DNA of 10,000 nucleotides from Desulfovibrio sp. (GTDB lineage Bacteria > Desulfobacterota > Desulfovibrionia > Desulfovibrionales > Desulfovibrionaceae), in NCBI GenBank assembly GCA_020217165.1, contig JAIWOE010000016.1:1-10000 (forward strand), read 5' to 3'. A program made the position numbers and the translations under genes. This document shows positions 1 to 6,799 of this stretch, in pieces. The notes below the pieces were generated by a model. It worked only from the letters and a program-made list of their open reading frames with translations. It ran no database searches and was not told the DNA's origin. The first letter of the stretch is position 1. Every line of letters starts with the position of its first letter.

Positions 1-1640
1 GTCAGCAGCCGGAAGGGCCGGTGCGGGTCCGCCGGGGTGGCCTCCGCGGCCAGGTGCTCCATGTCCTTCAGATCATCCAGCAGCTGAAACCTGCCCGAGG
101 GCGTGGGGAAGACCTTGTCTGCAAAGGGGACCATGGGGGCATCCAGGCGAAACGCGCCCTGGCGGAGCTGCTCCAGGGGGCACCCCTGCCGGCGGATGGG
201 CGCGCAGATGCGTTCCAGCCACTCGGCTTCTGATTTTCGGAACGCATCGGCAAAGTCGAACCGCGCGGCCAGCTCGTAAAACATGCGGAACTCGGACTTG
301 CACTGCCCCACGGGGGGGATGGCCGGCGTGACCGGGCCCACGAAGTTGTGGCCATAACTGGCGGTGACGTCCTCCTCCTCCAAAAAGGTGGTGGCTGGCA
401 GGAACACGTGGGCCAGGGCGGCGGTATCGTCCAGGAAATGTCCGGAGTAGACCACGAATTCCGCCTGGCGGAAGGCCTGGGCCACCTTGTCCGACCGCGG
501 CGCCGTACACACGGGATTGGCCGCGGTGACGTAGATCATGCGGATGGGGGGCTCCGTCGCCGCCAGGATCTCCTCCCCCACCCGGGGCATGAGCAGGGTG
601 CGCCGCGGCGGGCGCAGGGAGTCGCCCCAGTAGTGCTGATCGTAGGGGCCGTATTCCTCGAAACCTTGGCTCACGCCGCCGCCGGGCACGCCGATGTTGC
701 CGCTTACGGCGCCCAGGGCATCGATGGCCCGGATGGCCAGGTGGGCCTGCACATGGCGGTGCAGGCCCCAGCCCAGGAGCATGGAGGTGGGCTTCTGGAG
801 CATCAATGTTTCGGCCAGGTGCTCGGCGTCGGCCACGGGCACGCCGGCCAGGCGGCAGAGCTCGGCCACGTCCCATCGGCGCACCAGACGCAGGTATTCC
901 TCCAGGCCCTGGGCGTGGCGCTCCAGAAATCCGCGATCCTCGGCGCCGGCGTCCAGGATGAGCCGGGCCGCAGCCAGGGCCAGGAAGGCATCGCCCCCGG
1001 GCCGGGGGGCAATGTGCCGGCTGGCCAGGGCCACGGATTTGGTGGGGGCGGGATCCACCAGCAACACCCGGCCCCCGCGACGGGCGATGTCCCGGGCAAT
1101 GGGCGCCAGGCTGATGTTGGTGGTGACGGGATTGCGGGCCCAAAGGACCATGGAGGCGCTGCGGAGATGATCCAGGGGGTCATGGGACACGCGCTCGCCA
1201 AAATCCAGGTTCTGGGAGGCCTGGCCCGTGCCCCCGCACAGGGTGCCCCGCAGGGTGGTCACGCCGCCAAAGAGGTTGAAGAAATACTTATTCAACAACT
1301 TCAGCGCGGTACGCTCACCAAACCCCTGGTAGTAGAGGATGGCTTCCGGGCCGGACTCCTCCCGGATGGCCTGCATGCGCTGGGCGATCAGATCCAGGGC
1401 CGCCTCCCAGGAGACGAGCTCCCAGCGGTCCCCACGGCGCAACATGGGCCGGGTGACACGCTCCGGGCTGTAGACCCGCTCCACGTAACGCATGGCCTTG
1501 CGGCAGGCCTTGCCCCTGGTGAGGGGATGGGCGGGATCCCCGGTCAGGCGGGTGAGCCGGCCCTCCTCCACCGTGGCCAGCAGGCCGCAGGTATTGGGGC
1601 AATCCCGGGTGCAGGTGGTGGTGACGATGCGACGACTCAT
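1..1640 (-). CDS. Molybdopterin (bis-MGD) oxidoreductase, catalytic subunit, N-terminal 546 residues (cut by window edge)
   Basis: The frame is open from the ATG at 1640 to the window edge with no stop, so the C-terminal part, including the end of the pterin-binding fold, is missing. Seen: a [4Fe-4S] motif with Cys 10, 14, 18 and 46 (CX3CX3CX27C) in the family style TRDCPNTC; a VYSPERVTRPM stretch at 57-66; a candidate metal-ligand Cys135 in GTLCGGTGQ; GNIGVPGGG at 314-322; and LPATTFLEEEDVTASYG near 414-430. These place it in the COG0243 DMSO-reductase superfamily, in the group with a 'CPxDCPDTC' start. There is no Tat signal before the first cluster Cys, so it is probably cytoplasmic. The start is supported by AAAGGAG at 1649-1655, 8 nt upstream, and by an ATGA overlap with the radical SAM gene. 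The substrate is unknown; the operon suggests oxidation or reduction of the imported compound or its product. Family sure, reaction unknown. Confidence 0.93.
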   Translation of the reverse strand, partial: MSRRIVTTTCTRDCPNTCGLLATVEEGRLTRLTGDPAHPLTRGKACRKAMRYVERVYSPERVTRPMLRRGDRWELVSWEAALDLIAQRMQAIREESGPEAILYYQGFGERTALKLLNKYFFNLFGGVTTLRGTLCGGTGQASQNLDFGERVSHDPLDHLRSASMVLWARNPVTTNISLAPIARDIARRGGRVLLVDPAPTKSVALASRHIAPRPGGDAFLALAAARLILDAGAEDRGFLERHAQGLEEYLRLVRRWDVAELCRLAGVPVADAEHLAETLMLQKPTSMLLGWGLHRHVQAHLAIRAIDALGAVSGNIGVPGGGVSQGFEEYGPYDQHYWGDSLRPPRRTLLMPRVGEEILAATEPPIRMIYVTAANPVCTAPRSDKVAQAFRQAEFVVYSGHFLDDTAALAHVFLPATTFLEEEDVTASYGHNFVGPVTPAIPPVGQCKSEFRMFYELAARFDFADAFRKSEAEWLERICAPIRRQGCPLEQLRQGAFRLDAPMVPFADKVFPTPSGRFQLLDDLKDMEHLAAEATPADPHRPFRLL

Positions 1641-2593
1641 GACAGGCTCTCCTTTGCAGTCTCGGCCACGGCCGACCGCTGCACGGCCAGACACCCGCCC
1701 TGGCACCGGCGCAGGAACTCCTGGCAATCCGCACAGCCGGCCGGGGCATGGGCAGTGCGCAGGGGGCGCACGGCCTGGGCAAAATGGCGCATGAGGGCGG
1801 CGACATCGGCAAAGGCCGTCACGTCCGGCACCAGCACGTCGTGCATGGGCAGGCAATAGGATGCGGAGAGGTCCGGATGCACATCCATGGACGGATGGCA
1901 GATACCGCGGAACTTCATGGATACCTGCTCCAGATAACGCCGGTCCCCAGGGTCCAGGTCGCACAAACAGATGCTGCAATCAAGGCCGGTGCGCACCCCC
2001 CTGGCCTCGCAGGCCCGGACGAACTCCACCACCTGCCGCAACAGGTGGCGGGCGTCTTCGGGGCGGCAATAGTCATTGGCCGCGTCCGCGGCGGGGCGGG
2101 AGATGTCATAGCGCACGGCGGTCACGCCGTATTGCTCGATGGCGTCCATCAGATAGGCCCACTGGGTCCCCTGTGGGGAGAAATTCCTGGAAAAGGTGAT
2201 GCGCGCCCCCTGCTCCTGCAGAGTGGCCAGGGTGTGGTGCAGCTGCTCCTGCTGACTGCGGGCGTAGCTGGCGGGCTGGTTGTAATTGATGACAAAATTT
2301 GCCACCCGCGGGGCCAGTTGCCGGGCAAGCTCCCGGGAGAACAGGCCATTGCTGAAGAGCACGGCAGCCATGCCAGCCTCGGTGGTGGCTTCAATCATCT
2401 CGGCCAGGTGCGGGTGCAGGGTGGGCTCCCCCCCCAGGAAGGCCACGGCCGGCACGGCGGCGCGGCTGGCCCAGTCCAGAAAGGCGGCGAACCCTTGGGC
2501 CGTGATATCCCCGGGATGCCGGGCCGCCAGGGGTCTGGCAAAGCAATAGGGGCAGGCGAGGTTGCAGCGGTAGGTGACAAACAGATTGATCAT
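1637..2593 (-). CDS. Radical SAM protein with SPASM-like Cys-rich C-terminal domain
   Basis: A 318-residue protein. Seen: the radical SAM CX3CX2C motif at Cys10, Cys14, Cys17 (TYRCNLACPYCFA) and the SAM-contacting GGEPTLHP at 54-61, followed by an alternating helix/strand core. The second half is Cys-rich: Cys206, 209, 211, 232, 247, then Cys287-X2-Cys290-X6-Cys297-X3-Cys301. This resembles the SPASM pattern (CX2CX5CX3C) but with one extra spacer residue and no final downstream Cys, so one or two auxiliary [4Fe-4S] clusters are likely but not certain. SPASM enzymes usually modify peptides or mature enzymes. No precursor peptide gene is visible here, so a role in maturing the adjacent Mo enzyme or acting on the pathway metabolite is inference. 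It starts 8 nt after the upstream ATPase stop with a weak ribosome site, and its TGA overlaps the oxidoreductase ATG (ATGA). Family sure, substrate unknown. Confidence 0.93.
   Translation of the reverse strand: MINLFVTYRCNLACPYCFARPLAARHPGDITAQGFAAFLDWASRAAVPAVAFLGGEPTLHPHLAEMIEATTEAGMAAVLFSNGLFSRELARQLAPRVANFVINYNQPASYARSQQEQLHHTLATLQEQGARITFSRNFSPQGTQWAYLMDAIEQYGVTAVRYDISRPAADAANDYCRPEDARHLLRQVVEFVRACEARGVRTGLDCSICLCDLDPGDRRYLEQVSMKFRGICHPSMDVHPDLSASYCLPMHDVLVPDVTAFADVAALMRHFAQAVRPLRTAHAPAGCADCQEFLRRCQGGCLAVQRSAVAETAKESLS
1649..1655 (-). promoter_or_regulatory. Ribosome binding site for the molybdopterin oxidoreductase
   Basis: AAAGGAG on the minus strand lies 8 nt before the ATG at 1640, inside the last codons of the radical SAM gene. 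It fixes the start of the oxidoreductase and indicates efficient independent initiation in addition to coupling through the ATGA overlap. Confidence 0.75.
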
Positions 2594-2601
2594 GGGCCGG
2601 C

Positions 2602-3756
2602 CTATTGCGCCTTGGCGTCGCCGTCCGGGGCAATGCGGAGGCCGGTGTGCATGTCAAAGGCCAGCAGGGCGCCCGGGTTGGCCACGGTTACGCCCTGGCT
2701 GCGGCCCACGGCCACGCCCCGGCGCGCCAGCTCGGCCGTCTCCACCACCAGCCGCAGTTCGGCGGCATCGTTGCGCACGGTGAGCACGGACTTGAGGCCC
2801 AGGGGCTCCACGTCGATGACCTCCCCCCGCAGGGACGCATCCCCGGGATCTGCCAGGGCCAGGCACTCGGGCCGCACCCCCAGCTCGAACAGGGTCTCTG
2901 CGTCGCCAAAGGCCTGCGCCAGGGCGGGGGACGCTGAAATGCTGCCGCCGGCCACTTCCACGCGCCCCTGCCCCGGCACATACCGCGCCGGCAGGCAGTT
3001 GATCTGCGGCGCCCCCACAAAGCGGGCGGCCTCGCGGTCCACGGGCAGGTCGTACAGGACCTGTGGGCCGGCCAGTTGCACCACCTGGCCCTCCCGCAGC
3101 AGGGCCACGGTGTCGGCCACGGCCAGGGCCTCGGTGTAATCCGGGGTGGCCATGAGAAAGGTGGCGCCGCACTCGCGCTGCAGGCGCTTGAGTTCGGCCC
3201 GCAATTCAATGCGCAGCATGGCATCCAGGCTGGAGAGGGGCTCGTCGAGCAAAAACAGTTGCGGGGTGCGGATGAGGGCCCGGCCCAGGGCGATGCGCTG
3301 GCGCTCCCCGCCGCTCATGGTCCTGGGCAGGCGATCCAGGATATGCAGCACTTTCAAGGTCTTGCCCATGGCCTCGACCTTTTCCCGGATGACCTCCGGC
3401 TTCTCCCCCCGGATGCGCAGGGGGCTGGCCATGTTCTGGTAGCCGGTCCTGTTGGGGTACAGGGCCAGATTGTCGAAAATCATGGCCACGTTGCGATTCT
3501 TGGGCTCCCAGCCGTGCATGTCCTGCCCGCCCAGGAGCACGCGGCCGGTGTCGGGCTGGTCCAACCCGGCGATAACGCGCAGGGTGGTGGTCTTGCCGGC
3601 CCCGGCCGGTCCCAGCAACACGGTAAAGGAGGCCTCGGGCACGGTGAGGGTCACGTCGCGCAGGGCCTGGGTGCTCCGGAAGCGCTTGTGCACCTGTTCC
3701 AGGGCCAGGGTGGGGGCGGGGGTGGGGGTGGTGTTCAACGGGGGCGAGGTGCTCAT
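2602..3756 (-). CDS. ABC importer ATPase (MalK/CUT1-like) with non-canonical Q-loop and H-switch
   Basis: A 384-residue ATPase with a C-terminal TOBE domain (ELGVRPECLAL around 292-302), as in MalK/UgpC. Seen: a Pro/Thr-rich N-terminus of about 16 residues; Walker A GPAGAGKT at 49-56; intact signature MSGGE at 147-151; Walker B and catalytic Glu (LFLLDEP, Glu172); D-loop SSLD. Two catalytic-cycle residues are replaced: the Q-loop Gln is Asp95 (MIFDNLALYP) and the H-switch His is Pro205 (ATPDYTEA). The base sequence at both sites reads cleanly. The true start is the ATG at 3756, 1 nt after the TGA of the upstream ATPase; an in-frame ATG at 3858 would lie inside that gene and add non-homologous sequence. 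Loss of both residues suggests its own Walker site binds ATP but hydrolyses it poorly, so it should work as a heterodimer with the neighbouring ATPase. Two unlike ATPases with two permeases recall the rhizobial GlpSTPQV glycerol importer; the substrate here is unknown. Confidence 0.94.
   Translation of the reverse strand: MSTSPPLNTTPTPAPTLALEQVHKRFRSTQALRDVTLTVPEASFTVLLGPAGAGKTTTLRVIAGLDQPDTGRVLLGGQDMHGWEPKNRNVAMIFDNLALYPNRTGYQNMASPLRIRGEKPEVIREKVEAMGKTLKVLHILDRLPRTMSGGERQRIALGRALIRTPQLFLLDEPLSSLDAMLRIELRAELKRLQRECGATFLMATPDYTEALAVADTVALLREGQVVQLAGPQVLYDLPVDREAARFVGAPQINCLPARYVPGQGRVEVAGGSISASPALAQAFGDAETLFELGVRPECLALADPGDASLRGEVIDVEPLGLKSVLTVRNDAAELRLVVETAELARRGVAVGRSQGVTVANPGALLAFDMHTGLRIAPDGDAKAQ
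3702..3731 (+). other. G-run cluster, potential G-quadruplex
   Basis: The plus strand has G-tracts at 3702-3704, 3708-3710, 3712-3716, 3718-3722 and 3724-3728, with single-base loops between the last four, plus GG at 3730-3731. This satisfies the G3+N1-7 pattern. It encodes, on the opposite strand, the Pro/Thr-rich N-terminus of the second ATPase, so the run is on the template strand and the mRNA is C-rich. A structural role is possible but the proline codons explain it equally well. Confidence 0.4.
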
Positions 3757-3757
3757 G

Positions 3758-4852
3758 TCAACACAGCTCCATGCGGTGGCTGGTGTCGTTGCTGAAAAAA
3801 ACCAGGGAGGCGGGATCCACCGCCAGCCCCACCAGGCTGCCCTCCTCGGGGCGGCCATGGGACGGTGCGATGGCCTTGAGCTGCACCGCGGCAGATTCCA
3901 CGGTGAGCACCACTTCCGGCCCCCGCGGTTCAGCCAGGAGCACCTGGCCCACCAGGGGCGCGGCCTCGGCCGGCACCACCTGCAGGGACTCCGGCCGCAC
4001 CCCCAGGGTCACCCCGCGGGGCATGGCCATGCCCGGCCTGGGCGGGGGCAGCTGGAGCCGGAACTGGCCGATGCGGAACAGCATGCCCTGGCCGTGGGCC
4101 TCCAGGTTGCCGCGAAGCAGGTTCATGGGCGGGGAGCCCAGAAAACTGGCCACGAAGACATGGTCCGGCGTATCGTAGATGGTGGTGGTCTGCTCCACCT
4201 GCAGGATCTTGCCCGCGCGCATCACGGCAATGCGGTCGGCCAGGGACAGGGCTTCGATCTGATCGTGCGTCACATAGATGATGGTCAGGCCGATTTCCTG
4301 CTGCAGCCGGCGCAGCTCGCGACGCATGGCCAGGCGGGCGGCGTATTCCAGGTTGGAGAGGGGTTCGTCCAGCAGCAGCAGGGCCGGCCGGGTGGCCAGG
4401 GTGCGGCCGATGGCCACGCGCTGCAGCTCCGAGCCGCCCAGGTCCCGGGCGCGGGCGTCCAAGCGGTCGGCCATGCCCAGCAGTTCGGCCACCTCGTGCA
4501 CGGCGCGGTCGATCTCGGCCTTGGGCATCTTGCGGATTTCCAGTCCGAAGGCCAGGTTCTTGCGCACGGTCATGGAGGTGAACACCGCATAATCCTGGAA
4601 GACCATGCCCACGTTGCGCTTGCCGGCGGGCACCCCGAGGATGGAGCGGCCGTCGATCTGAATGTCTCCCGACGTGGGGGACTCCAGGCCCACGATCATG
4701 TTCAGGGTGGTGGACTTGCCGCAGCCAGAGGGACCCAGCAGGGCCAGGGTTTCCCCGGGCTGCACCGCCAGGTCGATGCCATCCACCGCGGGCACGGAGC
4801 CGTCGGCGTAGTCCTTGCGCAGGGCCACCAGTTCCAGTTTGGGCTTGCTCAT
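3758..4852 (-). CDS. ABC importer ATPase (MalK/CUT1-like) with altered signature motif
   Basis: A 364-residue ATPase with a C-terminal TOBE domain (LGVRPESLQV). Seen: Walker A GPSGCGKST at 40-48; Q-loop Gln86 (GMVFQDYAVF); Walker B with catalytic Glu163 (LLLLDEP); H-switch His196 (YVTHDQIEA). All of these are canonical. The ABC signature is not: where the family has LSGGQ this protein has LGGSE (138-142, DLGGSELQR), which loses the conserved Ser and the second Gly of the motif. The D-loop reads SNLE instead of SNLD. The ATG at 4852 overlaps the upstream permease TGA (ATGA), with GGAG about 10 nt upstream, inside that gene. Since the signature and D-loop of one ATPase complete the ATP site of its partner, these changes fall on the site carried by the second ATPase. 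This points to an obligate heterodimer with one working site. It energises uptake at the inner membrane; substrate unknown. Confidence 0.95.
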   Translation of the reverse strand: MSKPKLELVALRKDYADGSVPAVDGIDLAVQPGETLALLGPSGCGKSTTLNMIVGLESPTSGDIQIDGRSILGVPAGKRNVGMVFQDYAVFTSMTVRKNLAFGLEIRKMPKAEIDRAVHEVAELLGMADRLDARARDLGGSELQRVAIGRTLATRPALLLLDEPLSNLEYAARLAMRRELRRLQQEIGLTIIYVTHDQIEALSLADRIAVMRAGKILQVEQTTTIYDTPDHVFVASFLGSPPMNLLRGNLEAHGQGMLFRIGQFRLQLPPPRPGMAMPRGVTLGVRPESLQVVPAEAAPLVGQVLLAEPRGPEVVLTVESAAVQLKAIAPSHGRPEEGSLVGLAVDPASLVFFSNDTSHRMELC

Positions 4853-5709
4853 TGCTTGATCGCTCCAAAGGTCATGCCCCGGGCCAGGTGGGACTGGATG
4901 AGGTACCCCATGAGCATGAGCGGCACCATGGCCAGCACGGCCAGGGCCGCCTGCACCCCGTACAGGGTGCCGGCCGTGGCCGTGACGTAGCGCGCCAGCT
5001 GCACCGGGATGGTGCTGATATTGGTGTACGACAGCACCAGGGAAAACATGAACTCCGACCAGTTGAGAATGAAGATGAACAGGGTGGTGGCAAAGATCCC
5101 CCCGCGGATGAGGGGGATGGTCACCGTCAGATGGGCCATGAGCCGGGAGCGGCCGTCGATCATGGCCGCCTCCTCCACCTCCCGGGGCAGGTCTTCCACA
5201 AAACTCTTGAGCATCCAGGTGGAGAAAGGCAGCGTGGCCGCGGCATAGATGGCAATGAGGCCTACGTAGCTGTCCGTCAGGCCCACATTGGAAAAGATGA
5301 TCACAAAGGGCACGGCAATGGCCGCCGGCGGGAACATGCGCCCGGACAGAATCACCAGCGGCGCAATCTTGCTGCCGTTGCCGTACCGGGTGATGCCGAT
5401 GGCCGAGAGCAGCCCGATGCTGACCGACAGGGCCGTGGCGATGATGGACGCCCGCACAGACCCCCACACGGCCTTGGTGGCCGACTGGCTCACGCCCCCC
5501 ACCCCGTAGGCCCCGATGGCCTCGGGATCGAACAGGGTCAGAAAGTTGATGTGCGTGGGCTCCGAGGGAATCCAGATGGCCGGGGAGGCGTTCCAGTCGG
5601 TGGGGGGCTTGATGGCCGTCATGACGATCCAGAACACCGGGAACAGGGTCACGGCCAGGGCCAGGCCCATGACCACGGCCAGCAGCGGAGAGAGTTTCTT
5701 GGCGTGCAT
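4849..5709 (-). CDS. ABC importer permease, MalG-type (CUT1 second permease)
   Basis: A 286-residue inner-membrane protein with about six hydrophobic segments; the first spans roughly residues 8-32 and is followed by the MTAIKPP motif typical of MalG/UgpE-type permeases. The cytoplasmic EAA loop that docks on an ATPase is clear at 177-199 (EVEEAAMIDGRSRL...TIP), with the conserved Gly at 186. The start is the ATG at 5709, which shares one base with the TGA of the first permease (TGATG). A purine-rich ribosome site (AAAGGGGG) ends 6 nt upstream. Longer in-frame extension to 6180 runs through the other permease and has no family similarity. Together with the first permease it forms the transmembrane channel. 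A pair of permeases with unlike EAA loops fits a transporter with two unlike ATPases. Confidence 0.96.
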   Translation of the reverse strand: MHAKKLSPLLAVVMGLALAVTLFPVFWIVMTAIKPPTDWNASPAIWIPSEPTHINFLTLFDPEAIGAYGVGGVSQSATKAVWGSVRASIIATALSVSIGLLSAIGITRYGNGSKIAPLVILSGRMFPPAAIAVPFVIIFSNVGLTDSYVGLIAIYAAATLPFSTWMLKSFVEDLPREVEEAAMIDGRSRLMAHLTVTIPLIRGGIFATTLFIFILNWSEFMFSLVLSYTNISTIPVQLARYVTATAGTLYGVQAALAVLAMVPLMLMGYLIQSHLARGMTFGAIKQ

Positions 5710-6647
5710 CAGCGTCCCCCTTTGAGCAGCTGGTCCCGCACCGGGGACAGCAGCAGGTGGATAAGCAGCAGGCAGCCCAGCAGCACCAGAAAGGCCGCGG
5801 CTGCCCCGTAGGCCAGCTGAAAATCGTTGAAGGCCAGCTTGTAGATGTACAGGCTGATGGTCTCCGTGGCCGAGCCGGGCCCGCCGCGGGTGAGCATGTA
5901 CACCTCGTCGAACAGCTTGATGATTTCCATGGTCCGGATGACGAAGGCCACCACGATGACCGGCTTGAGCATGGGCATGACCACCCGCCAGAACACCTGC
6001 CGCGGGGAGGCGCCCAGAATCACCGCCGCCCGGACGGGATTTTCCGGCACGGCATTCAGCCCCGAAAGCAGGATCAAGAAGAACAGGGGCGTCCAGTGCC
6101 AGACTTCCGTAATGATGACCGCCAGCACGGCCAGGGGGGCACTGCGGAACCATTCCGGGCTTGATCCCGGCCCGAAGCACAATTCAACCATCTGGTTGAT
6201 GGGGCCGTTGGACTGGAACAGCATCCAGAAGGTGTACCCCACCACCACGGGCAGGATCATCATGGGCGACAGAAACGCCGAAAACAGCAGGGACTTGCCC
6301 CGAAACTCCCGCAGGAACAGCACGGCCAGCCCCAGCCCGATGGCGAATTCCAGACTCAGGCACACCGCGGCGATGCACAACGTGCGCAGCACGGCGTACA
6401 GGAAGCGCGTGTCGTACACGGTGAGTTCGCTGTAATTGTCAAAGCCCACGAAGCCAGCCTCGAAAAAGGAACTGCTCCTGGGGGACCAGTCCGTGAAGCT
6501 CATGTACAGGGCCACCAACAGCGGCAGCACCAGCACCACCAGGGACACGATGACCCCCGGCAGGGTGAGCAGCCTGACCACCGCGTCCCGGCTCAGCCCC
6601 CGCGGGGGGCGTACGGGCGGCATCGCCTGCATTGTGTTCTCAGCCAC
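5709..6647 (-). CDS. ABC importer permease, MalF/UgpA-type (CUT1 first permease)
   Basis: A 312-residue membrane protein with about six hydrophobic segments. The first lies near 26-50 and ends in LYMSFTDW, the usual MalF/UgpA opening. The EAA loop is at 202-225 (ENPVRAAVILGASPRQ...VMP); the usual acidic residue before the Gly is Leu210. The family motif MLTRGGPGSATET is at 251-263. I chose the GTG at 6647 because GGCAGGAG ends 6 nt upstream and the product then starts with a short hydrophilic tail before the first membrane segment. In-frame ATGs exist at 6764 (in a hairpin loop), 6719 and 6809, and the frame stays open, so a longer N-terminus cannot be ruled out. The ATG at 6629 (residue 7) is another option but is too far from the ribosome site. 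It is separated from the binding-protein gene by 152 nt, the only real gap in the operon. Confidence 0.93.
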   Translation of the reverse strand: MAENTMQAMPPVRPPRGLSRDAVVRLLTLPGVIVSLVVLVLPLLVALYMSFTDWSPRSSSFFEAGFVGFDNYSELTVYDTRFLYAVLRTLCIAAVCLSLEFAIGLGLAVLFLREFRGKSLLFSAFLSPMMILPVVVGYTFWMLFQSNGPINQMVELCFGPGSSPEWFRSAPLAVLAVIITEVWHWTPLFFLILLSGLNAVPENPVRAAVILGASPRQVFWRVVMPMLKPVIVVAFVIRTMEIIKLFDEVYMLTRGGPGSATETISLYIYKLAFNDFQLAYGAAAAFLVLLGCLLLIHLLLSPVRDQLLKGGR

Positions 6648-6653
6648 GTTCAA

Positions 6654-6661
6654 CTCCTGCC
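6654..6661 (-). promoter_or_regulatory. Ribosome binding site deciding the GTG start of the first permease
   Basis: GGCAGGAG on the minus strand lies 6 nt before the GTG at 6647. No comparable site precedes the in-frame ATG at 6719 or 6629, so this site favours a GTG start for the permease. Confidence 0.7.
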
Positions 6662-6741
6662 CTTTGCTGCGATGCCGCCCGGTTTGGCCACATCGCGTAT
6701 CCACCAGCAAACGTTCCATCAACGTGTTGGAAGGGGAGAGC

Positions 6742-6784
6742 GCGAGGGGGGAGCCCCTTTTCATAAGGCTTCCCCCCCCCTCGC
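6742..6784 (-). promoter_or_regulatory. Strong GC-rich intercistronic stem-loop after the binding-protein gene
   Basis: The arms are 6742-6755 and 6767-6784. On the plus strand they read GCGAGGGGGGAGCC and GGCTTCCCCCCCCCTCGC, giving a GCGAGGGGGG/C-run stem plus an AGCC/GGCT inner stem with a few bulged residues and an 11-nt A/T-containing loop. It begins 15 nt after the binding-protein stop codon (6800-6802). No U-run follows in the transcribed direction, so it is not a standard intrinsic terminator. Hairpins in this position, as between malE and malF, commonly protect the upstream message from 3' exonuclease or cause partial termination, so that the binding protein is made in excess over the membrane subunits. 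That role is inferred from position and structure. Confidence 0.75.
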
Positions 6785-6799
6785 AAGGATCGTTTTGGC

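Larger units (their letters stand above)
6648..6799. other. 152-nt intercistronic gap between binding-protein and permease genes
   Basis: This is the only non-coding stretch of more than 10 nt between genes in the window. On the transcript it holds, in order, the 6742-6784 hairpin, an AT-richer stretch around 6700-6730 with a weak short inverted repeat (ACGTT/AACGT, 5-nt loop), and the ribosome site for the permease. No T-tract follows the hairpin and I see no convincing promoter. The permease reading frame stays open through the whole gap. Confidence 0.8.

Noticed and set aside
73..1143. 356-codon open frame on the minus strand
   Set aside because: Out-of-frame shadow of the true oxidoreductase frame; Arg/Pro/Gly-rich and without any family motif. 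The real frame has no stop inside the window.
348..1859. 503-codon open frame on the plus strand
   Set aside because: It is antisense to the molybdopterin and radical SAM genes, whose motifs are unmistakable. Its translation is Gly/His/Ala-rich with no recognisable domain, which is what high-GC codon usage gives on the opposite strand.
1748..3139. 463-codon open frame on the plus strand
   Set aside because: Spans the junction of the radical SAM and ATPase genes on the opposite strand and has no coherent protein character.
3757..3858. Extended N-terminus for the second ATPase starting at 3858
   Set aside because: It lies inside the upstream ATPase gene and gives non-homologous Trp/Pro-rich sequence; the ATG at 3756, one base after the upstream stop, is the natural start.
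3452..4990. 512-codon open frame on the plus strand
   Set aside because: Antisense to both ATPases; the translation is low-complexity and His/Gln/Gly-rich, while the minus-strand frames carry complete ABC motifs.
6694..6722. Sigma70-like promoter (TTGATG, 17-nt spacer, TACGCG) in the gap before the permease
   Set aside because: The -10 element matches poorly and the pair is within chance expectation; no sigma54 spacing (GG-N10-GC) fits either.
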